NCBI GenBank assembly: GCA_030765065.1
Contig: CM060979.1
Coordinates: 14,661,001-14,725,000 of the forward strand
Length of the DNA stretch: 64,000 bases
Direction of reading: 5' to 3'
Source of the DNA: Deroplatys truncata
Lineage: Eukaryota; Arthropoda; Insecta; Mantodea; Mantidae
The translations under genes were made by a program, and so were the position numbers. Below, in pieces: positions 1-11,353 of the stretch. The number at the start of each line of letters is the position of its first letter. Position 1 is the stretch's first letter. The notes beneath the pieces are model-generated. The model was not told where the DNA came from and did not search any database. It worked only from the letters and a program-made list of their open reading frames with translations.

Positions 1-39
1 GTATTTCCCCAGAAGGGCATGTTAGGGTTATAACTTGGA

Positions 40-440
40 TTGGAAGGACTATAGAGGGGACTCCGCACCAATCCAGAGTGGATATTGTGCCTACGCCCCG
101 GGAGGAAGGATAAGGCGACAGGAGACACTGGGCGGCCGGCACCAGCAATGACAGGATTCCTAAGTTTCCAGATAGAGACACCCCGGCAGACGGACGGGCA
201 GGTCGGGGACTCCACCCCACGCAGAGGAAGTCCAACGCCCCTAAAGAGTGTTCGGATACCCAGGCAGCCAGCCGAAAGCCGAGGGATGGAGAGAGTTACA
301 AAGAGCATCCTTTTCCCCTGCTACGCTGCACCGAAACACTATCGCTGACACCTACAACCCTGAAACAGACCAACGGATGAAAAACACCACTCCATTGTTC
401 GCCTGATAACCCGCGAACCCCCCCCCCCCCAAAAAAAAAT
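40..440 (-). repeat. possible diverged SINE-2 copy
   Basis: Read on the minus strand, this GC-rich block contains TCTATCTGGAAACTTAGGAA followed by a C/G-rich tail. That resembles the 3' half of the SINE-2 copies at 18.7 kb and 24.1 kb, where a TCTGGAAA-(C/T)-(A/G)TTAG motif precedes a CCCGTCC stretch. The tRNA-like head is not recognisable. A C-run followed by an A-run sits at about 419-439. An 87-codon open frame lies inside but has no recognisable domain. The assignment is tentative. Confidence 0.35.
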
Positions 441-995
441 CCACAACAATAAATACAGCAAATTGACAAAATTGAAATATTACATATGTTTATGGGTGTG
501 TGTTATAAATTGCATAATAATATTGGTTCTTTAACATTATTTTACGTATGAATGTATTATCATATTCTTCAAAGGTAATCTTGGGTGGAGTTTTTCTTTG
601 AAGTATGCAACATGTTTTACAGTTCGTATAGATTCTTGAAATTTATAATAACAACCTCTGTCAGAATAATATTAAATCTCATGAAATAACTTCCAAATTT
701 TCAATGACCTATCATAAATTGAGTTAAAATAAAATTTAGAGTGAAATGTCTTAAACTTAGCCTGTACAGCACCGTAGGAGAGATCTCTTTAGTCAAACCA
801 CCGTTCTTGTCCAAAGTTCATTCCAAAAAGCAAAGATGTAATTAAAAATGTTATTTTTAACATAAGATATGGGACGCTTTGAATAATGTAAACTAGAGAA
901 TGCTGTTGATTTAGTCAGTTGGTCCGCACGTTCATTTCCAACATTTCCCTGAAGCCCTCGTATCCGAAATAGGCATAAATGTTTTGTAAACTAGG
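441..995. other. AT-rich stretch, nothing recognised
   Basis: AT-rich sequence without a convincing reading frame, without R-family motifs and without terminal repeats that I can see. Confidence 0.5.
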
Positions 996-997
996 TA

Positions 998-2160
998 CGA
1001 GGCGTATTTATAAAGTAAGTATTTTTAATATTTTGGAGCTGCAGCGCTGCAGTGAGCGATCGTCACCTTGTGTTTTCCTGTTGTTAGAGCGTTTCAAAGG
1101 ACCCGCCGACTGTGTAGTCAGATCAGTGATTCGTTTTTTGAATGCGAGAAATGTTACGCCAACAAACGTTCATCGCCAATTGTGTAAGGTTTATGCGGAA
1201 ACAATGGTGAGCAATGGAATGATGAAGAAGTGGGTGAAAGAGTTAGACGAAGATCGTGAGAATGTGCATGATGGGCCGCGGAGCGACCGACCGTGTTCGA
1301 TCACGGGTGATTTGGTGCAAGCTGTGGAAGAAAACATTCGTGAGGACAGACGTTTCACCATATCGGTGTTGTCTTCTCATTTTCCACGCATTTCAAGGTC
1401 AGTCCTCTACAACATTGTGACAGGACGCTTAGGATTTTGGAAGTTGGGCACAAGAACAAGCGTTCTCCCGCGATATACTGAGAAAGGTGATGATTTGCTA
1501 ACCCACATCGTTGCAGGTGATGAGATATGGGCGTCTCACATCACTCCTGAATCAAAGTGGAGGCACACAACACCCGCCGTGAAGAAGAAATTTAAACAGA
1601 CGATAACCACTCGCAAGATCATGTGCACGGTTTCCTGGGACAGACAAGGTGTTTTGCTGGTTAAACCCTTACCTAGGAATGCGACAATCAACAAAGACGT
1701 CTACTGTGAAAGCCCCGTCGTGCAGTACAGAACGAAAGGCGGGGAATGCCTTCACGTGGAGTCATTTTGGTTCATGAAAATGTCCGACCACACACAGTCA
1801 AACAAACTCAAGATCTGATCGCATCATTTGGTTGGGAACAATTCGACCAACCTCCCAACAGTCCGAATTTGGCACCAAGCGATTTTCATCTGTTTCTTAA
1901 TCTGAAGAAATCCCTTCGTGGAAAACATTTCAACGACGTTGATGTGAAACAAGAAGTGCACACTTGGTTATCATTACAGGCGGCATCATTCTTTGACGAA
2001 GGCGTACAACAAGTGCTTTCCCGTTACGATAAGTGCCTGAATAACGGCGGTGACTATGTGGAGAAAACTGTAAGGTAATGAATGAAAAGGTATTTGAAAA
2101 ATAATGTTCTGTTATTTTTTAATTAATTAATTTCCGTACTTACTTTAAAACTATGCCTCC
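998..2160 (+). mobile_element. mariner element (lineage a), decayed copy 1
   Basis: DNA transposon flanked by TA (996-997 and 2161-2162). The ends match as terminal inverted repeats: left CGAGGCGTATTTATAAAGTA, right, read inward on the other strand, GGAGGCATAGTTTTAAAGTA. The same TIR type bounds the better-preserved element at 43.2-44.5 kb. This copy is about 1.16 kb against 1.33 kb there because of internal deletions in the transposase. It is a dead copy. Confidence 0.9.
1090..2078 (+). pseudogene. mariner transposase (DD34D type), inactivated
   Basis: Remnant of the cut-and-paste transposase that would bind the TIRs and excise the element. The N-terminal helix-turn-helix part is clear (RSVIRFLNARN..., MMKKWVKELDEDR..., RRFTISVLSSHFPRISRSVL). 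The first catalytic Asp is kept in AGDEIW. About 20 residues are missing before it, in the segment that normally reads KLCSRWVPK. The second catalytic Asp is Glu (HENVRPHT in place of HDNARPHT). The third, in LAPSDFHLF, is kept. A frameshift near 1750-1815 separates the N- and C-terminal parts, and the initiating ATG is gone. The last codons read YVEK followed by TVR and a stop. The family assignment is secure and activity is excluded. Confidence 0.9.
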
Positions 2161-2162
2161 TA

Positions 2163-2392
2163 TGTGGTAGAGAAAGTAACAAAAAGTGGAAGATACATCA
2201 TAAACACATCTCAGAGCACAAATATGTCGTCACGAGGAAACAAGAAACGAACAGGACCGCTAAAAAGGATACGAAATTTAGATTACATTCCGATAGATAT
2301 GACATCGTTAGCAATGAAAGGGTTAAAGACAACAATATTTTATTAAAACAGCCGTTTTTAAATAGTGTTATTTTGTAGGACAGAATGCCCAT
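2163..2392. other. unassigned spacer
   Basis: Short AT-rich stretch between the mariner and the first R fragment. A 60-codon open frame starts near 2164 but shows no family resemblance. Confidence 0.4.
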
Positions 2393-2885
2393 TTTTGCCT
2401 TCTCTGCCACCTACATATAGTAGGTAAGACGAAATATTGCACTACACCTAAAATTTGATATCGAGATTTCAATGAAAATAGGTGTTCTGGGGCCTCTTGA
2501 ATCCACAAATACTTTCAGGAAAGAGTCCGAGTGTATGTGAGCAGTATAACTAAGTATTTGAGTTCAGTATCTTTTAAGGAATCGACGAGAAGATTTTCAA
2601 GAAAATTCCCGCATCCCAAACTGCCCTTTACGGCCAAAATATTTCGTTATTTTTGATTTTCTCAATTTAATTCTGAATTAAACTACCTTATGTGGAAGAT
2701 ATTTACATGACAAAAAGTGTATATCTTGAGTTTACTAGGAATAGACTTTGAGGTCGTCTTAATTCGGAAGGAACTTAAAAACATAGATAAAATCTTATTA
2801 CACAAAAATACGTATCTCTTTAAAGCATGCAATTTATTTCAAATAAATGTTTAGATTGAGTGTAACACATTAGACGCTTTTTTGA
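2393..2885 (+). repeat. R element, old diverged copy
   Basis: Begins with a mutated head (CTTCTCTGCCACCTACATAT) and follows the R order: cGAGATTTCA, CCTCTTGAATCCA, TATAACTAAG, GATTTTCAAGAAAAT. It ends with GAGTGTAACACATTAGA, a degraded form of the 3' stem-loop. The GT tract has decayed to a few dinucleotides. An internal deletion shortens it. Confidence 0.75.
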
Positions 2886-2999
2886 AAATTACTGGGTGCA
2901 GGTATGAATGTAAATATTAATATTACAAAATACTTTTTCTGACTTCATGTTGCCTTACCTCATTGTCACATGACGCCTTATATGTCATGTTATATTTGT

Positions 3000-3841
3000 A
3001 CTTTCTCTACTACGTATAGTAAGTAGGGGAAGTATTGTATTCCAACCAAGAATTCGATGCCGAGATTTCATCGGAAATATATGTTTTCAGACCCCCTGAA
3101 TCCAAAAAAAGCATTTTTGGAAACATGTCCGTGTGTCTGTGTGTGGTCTGTGTGTCTGTCTGTGAACAGCATAACTCAGAAACGAACAGTCGGATAAACA
3201 CCAAACTTCGTATTTAGGTTCAGTATCTTCCAGAGATGCGACACGAAGGTTTTCAAGAAAATACCCCCACCCCAGATTACCCTTTACATGCAAGATTTTT
3301 CGAAAATTTTAATTTTCTCAAAAATTGCTCCAACGATTTTGATTAAAATATCATATGTTTAAGATATTTTAATGAAAAATGAAATGTATATCTCGAATTT
3401 TCTGGGAATGTCTCCAAAAGTATTCTTCATTGTGAACGACTTTTGCATAACTGGTAAACCATAAGAGATAGACAAACTTTTACTACACAAAAAATGTAGA
3501 TCGCGTTAAAATAAACAATTTATGTCGTATACATTTGTTCTGTTGAGTGAACCATTTTCGAGATATTGCTTGTTATTCCCTTTAATTTTCCAATACTTAT
3601 ACTTTTTCTCAAATTCGTTATTCATTTTTTTTTGTCCTGGTAATGCAAAGAGAATGGAATACTCCACATAGTAACCAGCTCTTAAACGCTTAAAGCCTAC
3701 CAATTCCCCTTGCATCTACAAGAAAATTAGCAATAAGATTGACATCTCGATTAACATGAAGCATATGGAGAATAAGCGTTTGTAAAAATAGGTTGTACAA
3801 GAGTAGAGAAACTCATGTGAGTGTAACACATCAGATTTTTT
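3000..3841 (+). repeat. R element, full length (family defined here)
   Basis: A complete copy of the window's dominant repeat. In order: 5' subterminal inverted repeat CTTTCTCTACTACGTA; a conserved block around GAGATTTCATCGGAAATATA; a GT/CTGT microsatellite at about 3126-3163; AACAGCATAACTCAGAAACG; GATGCGACACGAAGGTTTTC; an AT-rich half; and a 3' subterminal repeat GAGTAGAGAAA. The stem-loop ATGTG (3815-3819) pairs with CACAT (3827-3831), then TCAGATTTTTT. There is no open frame of useful length on the sense strand. On the antisense strand, frames reading through the microsatellite stay open by chance of composition. Copies of this unit recur about 40 times in the window. I infer a non-autonomous rolling-circle-type element (DINE-1/HINE-like); a TIR-type MITE is the main alternative. 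Confidence 0.9.
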
Positions 3842-4167
3842 GTATTTTATTGTTTTTGTACGAGAACTTTTCATCAGGGCGGTTCTTCAGGTGAAGCCAA
3901 TGAAGCGCCACTTCAACTGTTTTGTAACTAGGTGCATCCGAATATAATGTCATTTCTATTTTAAACATTTTATATTTAAATACTCAGGATTCACAAAGAG
4001 GACTATAATTTTAGAATCACTATTTTAAAAGCTAAAATCGTCCTTTCCGATGTGTTACCACTTCAGTAGCAGCAAGGAATAAAGAAAATGGGTTGTAAGC
4101 GAGCGAAATGGGAAAGCCACAATGTCCATGAGCAGGTATAGAGGGTTGTTGCAGCTACTTTCGGCTC
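3842..4167. other. unassigned spacer
   Basis: No repeat family or gene recognised. It lies between a full R copy and the target duplication of SINE-1. Confidence 0.4.
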
Positions 4168-4462
4168 TGGGATGTTCATTTGAGCTTTATTTATGGACGC
4201 TCTTTAACTACTATGGTTCTTAGCGTCCCATTCTATATTGGGCGTGAAACACCTGTAATTTTGCTCAGAGGCCTCTTTATCAGGCTTGAGGTTCTTTTAC
4301 GTGCCGTAAATCTACGACACGGGACCACCGGCTTTACTTCCCTTCCGAAGGAAGCCGTGCTAACGATTTTTACGCCCGAAAAAATCCATCGCCCTCCACC
4401 GGGTTTGAACCCGCGACCTTGGGAACTAGAGGCTAGCACGGTACCACTAACTGGGATGTTCA
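4168..4462 (-). mobile_element. SINE-1 copy with 12-bp target-site duplication
   Basis: tRNA-derived retroposon on the minus strand. The body is about 272 bp (4179-4450), flanked by a perfect 12-bp direct repeat CTGGGATGTTCA (4167-4178 and 4451-4462). On its own strand it starts with a truncated tRNA-like head (TTAGTGGTACCGTGCTAGCC) and has a B-box-like GGGTTCAAACCC. A body with GTCCCGTGTCGTAGATTTAC and GGCACGTAAAAGAACC follows, and the 3' end is ATAAATAAAGCTC. The second copy, at 61.1-62.2 kb, has the same order and keeps the A-box end. The perfect duplication suggests a fairly recent insertion by LINE machinery. Confidence that it is a SINE is high. Confidence 0.9.
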
Positions 4463-5085
4463 GCTGCACTGTGTATGTCTGGTTGCCCTGACAACCCACT
4501 CAAACTTGAACTGTATGAGCCCTGTATGCTACCACAAAGTACCTGTTTCGAGGCTACAGTGAAGCTAAAACCCTGGACTTTTGGAGTAGAAAGACCCTTT
4601 GTAGAGGTTATTTGGTGGTCACTGACACTTGCGAAATCTTTTGTAAACTTGCAAACATCCATGCCCTTGAGAAACGGGGTGTTTTCCCTCTTAAATCGCT
4701 TTTCAAACTTCAAATTCTTGTACTCAGTCCTTCAGTGTCAGTTCAATTTATGTACGAAAACAATTTGTATATAGAGATTATTGTCGTGGTGTGTATGGTC
4801 TTGCAAGTTCGCTAGTGAGAATAAAGTATCAAATGAAATAGTGCGTTGCATGTTATAAAATCTTTTTCGCAGTTGACTAAGGAAAATAAAAGAGACGCGA
4901 TGTTTTACGGGTAGACACGAAGCCAATTCCTAGAACATATAAAGAGGCAAGGAAAGGTTCGATGTGTTACATTAGAAATTTTAAAAGCTCGTAGTATGGT
5001 GAGCACGCCAACCGAAAGGGTGTGAGAATTAACGTAACATATAGGAAATAGGTAAGCTGCATGTCTTGTGAAGTCGATTATTTCG
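4463..5085. other. unassigned, nothing recognised
   Basis: Moderate-GC stretch with open frames of up to 99 codons on both strands. None has recognisable domains and none is supported by splice or repeat context. Confidence 0.4.
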
Positions 5086-5181
5086 TGTTAGCCCCACGTT
5101 TAGGTGCCAATTTGAAGTGGAATATTTGTTAGCAGTTGGAAGATGCTTCATGTTTATATGCACCACGTATGGGAGCCAATT
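5086..5181 (-). other. LTR-retrotransposon leader with two primer-binding-like motifs
   Basis: On the minus strand, directly after the LTR end (CCGCGACA), comes AATTGGCTCCCATACGTGG (5161-5180 region). About 65 bp later a second, similar motif reads TTGGCACCTAAACGTGGGGC (5091-5111 region). Both resemble the primer-binding site TGGCGCCCAACGTGGGG complementary to tRNA-Lys that is used by many insect LTR elements. Internal coding sequence is missing beyond about 5086. Confidence 0.6.
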
Positions 5182-6045
5182 TGTCGCGGTCACTTCGTGT
5201 TATCTTTTTGCTGGGCGCCTGTTATTGTATTAGTATTTTTATATTTGGGTTCATTGTCCTCCGGCTAGCTATTGTTTCTTGGTCAAGCACATCTCTTGAA
5301 CAGGGTGTGTAAACGGAAAGGAGTTGTTACTAAAAAATAACACTGAAAAAGGAATTTGTTTTTACACTTTTATTGCCGTCACACTTCGTTAATTTGACAT
5401 ATTGACTCTTGATACAGCCCGACTGAAACTGTTATATTTTCTGTTACTATAATAACTTATTTACTGCACATTATTAATTCGCGTATTTCACATTTGTAAC
5501 TAACTTTACGACGCGAGAGATTTTGTAGAACTGTGCAACGTGTAACCCACGAACGATTCTGATGAACTACGCGACGTATAACCCACGAATACTTATGTTA
5601 AACTGAACGACGTATTACACGCGAATGCTTCTGTTGGACTGTGTGCCACCCGCTTCTCGGCATTAACTTTTTATACACCCTCACCCGATATGCCTAAAGA
5701 TTGTAACCGAGCTGCTATTGGTCAATAAAACGCGCCAACATTGGCGTCTATTTTTATATCCAATCAAAATTACGAAAACATATGCTCTAGGGAAGAAATT
5801 CCCGCCATTTCTAAGAAAAGCGCGCCAATCTGACGTCATTTGCTTGTCTCTAATAATTGATAAACAACTCACCCCCTCGCTCATTGTTACCCGCCCTTAT
5901 TGTCAGTTTCAGTGAGGCCGTGTAAACTTATTTCCTAACAATGCTTATAATTAACAAACATCTCAAATCAATATCATACAATAATGCTTATTTACACTAC
6001 AATCACTCTGGCATTTACATTATTGTGATGCAAATTATTGCCACA
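5182..6045 (-). mobile_element. LTR-A copy followed by primer-binding motif
   Basis: Long terminal repeat, minus orientation. It runs from a degraded TG(A)GGCAGTA-type end at 6045 to CCGCGACA at 5182, about 864 bp. On its own strand it shows a CCAAT sequence, a TATAAA near 5670, a three-unit, roughly 36-bp tandem block (about 5518-5640) just downstream of the TATA, and an AATAAA polyadenylation signal near 5370. Because a primer-binding motif follows the 5182 end, this is a 5' LTR of a truncated element and not a solo LTR. Confidence 0.75.
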
Positions 6046-6533
6046 CTTGTTTTGTGTGAAAAGAGGTTTACCTATTGGTTATTCTACCAGCCGCCACTGA
6101 GTTTCATACTATTCAAGAACATGCAGTTGTTATAAAATCATTGTACCTGAGCTTGTTGGGCTGATACGAATTTGCTTGAATTGCACAGAGTATGAGGTGT
6201 GCGTCAGCAAAAATTTGGAAACCAATCTAACGGGTTCAGTTCCATTAGGAAGCAGGCTGTTAAAGCAAACCTATCACACAGGTTAGTTCACGCTTCATGC
6301 GTCTCTCATTTTCCGTTGAAACATATATTTCATGATGGCTGAAAAGGTGAAATTGAACCAGAGATGAGAAAATGTAATATAACAGGATACTAACAATGAC
6401 TTGGGCTTATTACGTTGACTGTTCTAGACAAACATAGATATAAAGGTGAATATATGTAGACACAACTTTTAATTTTCGTTTAAGAACCTGCAGAACCTCG
6501 TGGTCTACTTTAAAATGTTCCGGAATCCCAGAC
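6046..6533. other. unassigned spacer
   Basis: Nothing recognised. It has no R motifs, no TIRs and no supported frame. Confidence 0.4.
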
Positions 6534-7412
6534 TTTTTACTTTCTCTACAACGTATACTATGTAGGGGAAGTATTGTATTCCACCCAAAAATTCGATACC
6601 GAGATTTCACCGGAAATATATGTTTTGAGGCCCCCTGATTCCAAAAAAAGCATTTTTGGAAACATGTCCGTGTGCGTGTCTGTGAACAACATAACTCAGA
6701 AACGAACAGTCGCATAAACACCCCACCCCAAATTACCCTTTACATGAAACATTTTTCGAAAATTTTAATTTTCTCAAAAATGGCTCTAACGATTTTGATT
6801 AAAATATCATATGTTTAAGATATTTTTATGACAAATGAAATGTATATCTCGAATTTTCTGGGAATGTCTCCAAAAGTATTCTTCATTATGAACGACTTTT
6901 GCATAACTAGTAAACCATAAGATATACACAACATTTTACTACACAAAAAATGTAGATCACCTTAAACTACACAATTTATGTCATATACATTCTTTTGTTG
7001 AGTGAACCATTTTCGAGATATTGCTTGTTATTCCCTTAAATGTTTCAATACTTATTTTCTCAAATGGGAATTCGTTATTCATTTTTTTGTCTTGGATATG
7101 CAAAGAGTATTAATCTGTGGCAAAGAGAATGGTGCTGCACATAGCAACCAGCTATTAAGAGATATGTCTATGCTTAAAGGCTACTGTATTTCTATATTGC
7201 CCTTGCAAATACAAAACAAGGGGAACATAGTACGCCTTAAGCAATAGTCAAATATTTTTAGAAATGGTCGCTATGTGTAAAATGTTATTCTCTTTGCATG
7301 TCAAATGATCGTTCCTGCAAATGTTTATCTCGATTAATATGAAATAAATGGTGAATAAGAGTTTGTAAAAATATTTTGTACAAAAGTAGAGTAAGTCATG
7401 TGAGTGTAACAC
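6534..7412 (+). repeat. R element, near full length, variant 3' module
   Basis: Starts ACTTTCTCTACAACGTATAC and ends CATGTGAGTGTAACACATCA. About 55 bp after the GT tract are deleted (the tract meets CACCCCACCCCAAATTACCC directly). Its 3' half carries the variant module with TTAATCTGTGGCAAAGAGAA and GCTATTAAGAGATATGTC, shared with the copies at 13.9 kb and 20.9 kb but not with the common subfamily. Confidence 0.88.
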
Positions 7413-7757
7413 ATCAGATTTTTGTGTAGTAAAAGTTTGTCTATCTCTTATGGTTTACCAGTTATGCAAGTCGTTCACAATGAAGAATACTTTTGGGGAC
7501 ATTCCTAGAAAATTCGAGATATACATTTCATTTGTCATGAAAATATCTTAAACATATGATATTTTTATCAAAATCGTTAGAGCTATTTTTGGAAAAATTA
7601 AAATTTTCGAAAAATGTTACATGTAAAGGGTAATTTGGGGTGGTGAAATTTTCTTGAAACACTTCGTGTCGCATCTCTGGTAGATACTGAACCTAAATAC
7701 CAAGTTTGGTGTTTATCCGACTGTTCGTTTCTGAGTTATGGGGTTCACAGACACACA

Positions 7758-7788
<31 letters not shown>

Positions 7789-7832
7789 GCACGGACATGT
7801 TTCTAAAAATGCTTTTTTTTGGATTCAGGGGT
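7413..7832 (-). repeat. R element, partial, expanded AC/GC microsatellite
   Basis: Reverse-strand fragment covering the middle of R, abutting the 3' terminus of the preceding copy without spacer. The internal microsatellite has expanded to a long (AC)n followed by (GC)n at about 7749-7792, a Z-DNA-prone composition. It stops at the GGATTCAGGGG motif. Confidence 0.85.
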
Positions 7833-7844
7833 TTGACATAGCCT

Positions 7845-8067
7845 ATCGGTATACTGGTATACAGTTATGGATTTCTGGTTTTTATTTAGGTTTTATACAT
7901 TAGAACACACACACAGACATTCACACTTCCAGACTCTGGATAGGATAGGATAGGGAATACTATCGACTAGAGAAAAACCCTGCATCTGCAGCCGGTAATC
8001 GAAAACGGGATCTCTCGCACATCAGGAAGTGCTCTGACAACTAAGCTACGGGGCCAGCTCGTTATGT
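7845..8067 (-). mobile_element. SINE-3 copy (tRNA-derived)
   Basis: On the minus strand the head reads GGCCCCGTAGCTTAGTTGTC, a tRNA-like A box. About 50 bp later comes GTTTTCGATTACCGGC, a B-box-like motif. The body ends CCAGAGTCTGGAAGTGTGAA and a TGTG microsatellite tail. A short GGATA tandem (about 7936-7953) lies inside. The copy at 22.1 kb has the same layout. Confidence 0.75.
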
Positions 8068-8167
8068 ATTTGTTTTCAGTTAGGTAAAAGTAAATAATGT
8101 GAGATTAGTGTTCAAGAAGGAAATTCCTATTTCATTCTGCAGTTTTACTTTCTCTCCTACTCACCTA

Positions 8168-8886
8168 CAAGGTGGGGCAATAAAGAAACCGAATCTAATT
8201 TTTTACTCATTTCCGGTCACTTTGAGGACTAGAAGACGATAGTGCATTGACCTCTGGACTCCCCACTACCGTCACACGAAGTTTCATTCACGTGCAGCGG
8301 TTAGTCTGGCCGTGACCAGTGGTAGAAGCGGCTCGTATGTCTGAGCTCCGTCGTAGTAATGCTGAATGTTAAACTAGAACAACATGTTAACATCAATTTC
8401 CTCAAAACACTCGGAAAAACTGCCACAGAAGCTTACAAATTGCTGACAAGTTTATCGTGATGATTGTCAGTAGCTTAAAGAGGGTGGTGAAGACGTCGGA
8501 GACGACCCAAAACTGCAGATTACGTGGAGGAAGTCGCTAAAAATTTTCGAGGAGACCTCGACTGGGCACTCGAGTAGTTCCTGAACCTGCCAACACCAAT
8601 AAGAAAAGTGTTAGATTGTACACGACGACCTGGGCATGAAAAAGGTGTGTCCTAAAGTGCTGCCAAAAATCCTCACACTAGCCCAAAAGGAATATCCAGT
8701 TCTTTTGTTGACATTCTTAAAAACATTGAAAATAATCCTGATACTTTTTCGAAAACGTAATTACCTGCGTCGAAACTGGCTTTTCCAGTATGATCCAGAG
8801 ACTAAGCGACAATCCATTAATTGGAACAGTCGTCCAAGAAGAAGAAAGCCTGTATGAACAAATCAAAGTTCAAAGGAAATATTTTT
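8168..8886 (+). pseudogene. mariner-like transposon (lineage e), 3' truncated by an R insertion
   Basis: The left end is at a TA (8166-8167) with CAAGGTGGGGCAATAAAG as the presumed TIR. From about 8370, a broken transposase frame reads KLEQHVNINFLKTLGKTATE and then, after several stops and shifts, VCPKVLPKILTLAQKE, DILKNIENNPDTFSK, FQYDPETKRQSI and NQSSK-like residues. These match the N-terminal two thirds of a common insect mariner transposase. The first catalytic region (ITCDESWFFQYDPETKRQS in relatives) has lost its Asp segment. The frame stops where a full R element begins at about 8887, so the catalytic C-terminus is missing. Dead copy. Confidence 0.8.
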
Positions 8887-9740
8887 TACTTCTCTACTAC
8901 GTATAGTAAGTAGGGAAAGTATTGTATTCCACCCAAAAATTCGATACCGAGATTTCACCGGAAATATATGTTTTGAGACTCCCTGAATCCAAAAAACGCA
9001 TTTTTGGAAACATGTCCGTGCGTGTGTCTGTCTGTGTGTGTGTGTGTGTGTGTGTCTGTGAACAGCATAACTCAGAAACGAACAGTCGGATAAACACCAA
9101 ACTTGGTATTTAGGTTCAGTATCCTCCAGGGATGCGACACGAAGGTTTTCAAGAAAATCCCCCCACCCCAGACTACCCTTTACATGGAACATTTACCGAA
9201 AATTTTAATTTTCTCAAAAATGGCTCTAACGAGTTTGATTCAAATATCATATGTTTAAGCTATTTTCATGACAAATAAAATGTATATCTCGAATTTTCTG
9301 GGAATGTCTCCAACAGTGTTCTTCATTGTGAGCGACTTTTGCATAATTGGTAAACCATAAGAGATAGACAAAATGTTACTACACAAAAAATGTACATCGC
9401 GTTGAAATACACAATTTATGTCATATACATTTTTTTTGTTGAGTGAACCGCTTTCGAGATATTGCTTTTAATTCCCTTAAATTTTCCAATACTTATACTT
9501 TTTCTCAATTTCGTTATTCCTTTTTTTTGTCGTGGTAATGCAAAGAGAATGGAATACTCCACATAGCAACCAGCTCTTAAACGCTTAAAGCCTAGCAATT
9601 CCCCTTGCATCTACAAGAAAATTAGCAATAAGATTAACATCTCGATATCTCGATTAACATGAAGTAGGTGCAGAATAAGCGTTTGTAAAAATAGGTTGCA
9701 CAAGAGTAGGGAAAGTCATGTGAGTGTAACACATCAGATT
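8887..9740 (+). repeat. R element, full length, expanded GT tract
   Basis: Complete copy inserted at a T-run inside the lineage-e mariner. The microsatellite at 9016-9058 is an uninterrupted GT run flanked by CTGT units. The 3' end is GTGTAACACATCAG plus a T-run. Confidence 0.93.
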
Positions 9741-10437
9741 TTTTTCTATATTCGGGGGTTAAGCACATTGATTGCGTTCTTTGAGGGTCAGACTGTCAAT
9801 CAGATTTTGAGGCAGTATTTTTAACACTTAAATGATTTCAGTCAAATTATATAATATGTAAATTCAACAATAGCCCGCTCTAAAGCAATATGTATATAAC
9901 AATCATTGCATATGCTTATATTATTGTAAACATGTGTAATAATGTTATGTGAATATATTACGTAGTTTAATAATGTAGGAGCTGTGAGAATAATAGGTTA
10001 AAAGTTGCTAACAATGAGGTAACCTTGAGGCAATAATGAGTTTGACTACTTGTGATTCTTGGAAGCAATAATGTAATTTTAGTTTATAAAATAGCCAATC
10101 AACAACCAGAAAAAGCTTTAGTTAAATAAAGGTATTCTATTGGAGTAGGATTAGTTAATCAGAGACTTGAAATACATAAATTTACAAAGTTTAGGCGCAT
10201 GAAATCAGTTCAGTTGCCTGCAGACAGTGATTGTAACCGGATGCGTGATGCGTCCTCGAGAAATATATTACGTATTTGTGTGAGACGAAAAATAAGTTTA
10301 TGTGTTAAAAAGTGCAATTAATTAATTAAAGAATCTCACAGCTCTCTATATCAGTGAAGTGTTATTTAAATCGTATCAAGTATTAATAAAAGGAGTGAAG
10401 TAAAATTATAATTTGTGTAAGCCTACATTCTTAGTCG

Positions 10438-11353
10438 TATCTGTCGCGGTTTGGTTCGTGTTATCTTATTTGCTGAGCGCCTGTTATTGTTTTACTATTT
10501 TTGAATTTTGGATTCTTTGTCCTCCGGCTAGCTATTATTACTCAGTCGAGCAAATCTCTTGAACAGGGTGTGTAAACGGAAAGGAGTTGTTACTAAAACA
10601 TAACACTGATAAAAGAATTTGTTTTTACACTTTTATTGCCGTCACATTTTACTCATTTCACATATTTACTCTTGATACACGCCCGACTGAAACTGTTATA
10701 TTTTCGAATGTAACTGTTATTACTTATTTACCGCACATTATTAATTCAAGTATTTCACATTTTTGTAACTAGCTTTGCGACGCGAGAGATTCTGTAGAAT
10801 TGCGCGACGTGTAACCCGTGGATGATTCTGTTGAACTGTGCGACGTGTAACCGTGGATGCTTCTGTAGAATTGCGCGACGTGTAACCCGTGGATGATTCT
10901 GTAGAATTGCGCGACCTGTAACCCGTGAATGATTCTATTAAACTGTGCAATACTTGTCTCTGGCTTTAGCATTTATACTCCCACACTCCGATATGTCTAA
11001 AGATTATAACAGAGCTGCTATTGGTTAATAAAACGCGCCAACATTAGCGTCTATTTTTATATACAATCAAAATTACGAACACATATGCTCTAGGGAAAAT
11101 ATTCCCTCCATTTCTAAAGAAAAGCGCGCTACTCTGACGTCATTTGTTTGTCTCTTATAATTAATAAACAACTCACCCCCTCGCTCATTGTTACCCGCTC
11201 CTATTGTCAGTTTCAGTGAGGCCGTGTAAACTTATTTCCTAACAATGCTTATAATTAACAAACATCTCAAATCATTGTCATACAATAATGTTAATTTACA
11301 CTACAATCACTCTGGCATTCACAGTGTTGTGATATAAAATACTGCCTCATATC
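10438..11353 (-). mobile_element. solo LTR-A inserted in LTR-B, 4-bp TATC duplication
   Basis: A 908-bp LTR (10442-11349) with TG...CA ends (TGTCGCGG ... CTGCCTCA on the plus strand) sits between TATC (10438-10441) and TATC (11350-11353). Removing it and one TATC restores the uninterrupted LTR-B sequence seen at 53.9 kb. A 4-bp duplication fits Gypsy/Ty3-type integration. On the minus strand it has TATAAAT near 10972, a 36-bp tandem block of about 4.4 units (10788-10945) and AATAAA near 10635. Confidence 0.9.
10788..10945 (-). repeat. 36-bp minisatellite inside LTR-A
   Basis: Units begin at about 10788, 10824, 10859, 10895 and 10931, each built around GCGCGACGTGTAACCCGTGG. The block lies downstream of the TATA in the LTR's own orientation. 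Unit number differs between LTR-A copies. Confidence 0.9.

Noticed and set aside
5182-6045. Endogenous retrovirus with env
   Set aside because: Only LTRs and primer-binding motifs were found. No gag, pol or env coding sequence is present next to any LTR in the window.
8863-9192. Conserved protein family encoded by the antisense strand of R
   Set aside because: Open frames depend on the stop-free AC microsatellite, switch frame between copies, and lack any recognised domain. Kept only as an observation about annotation artefacts.
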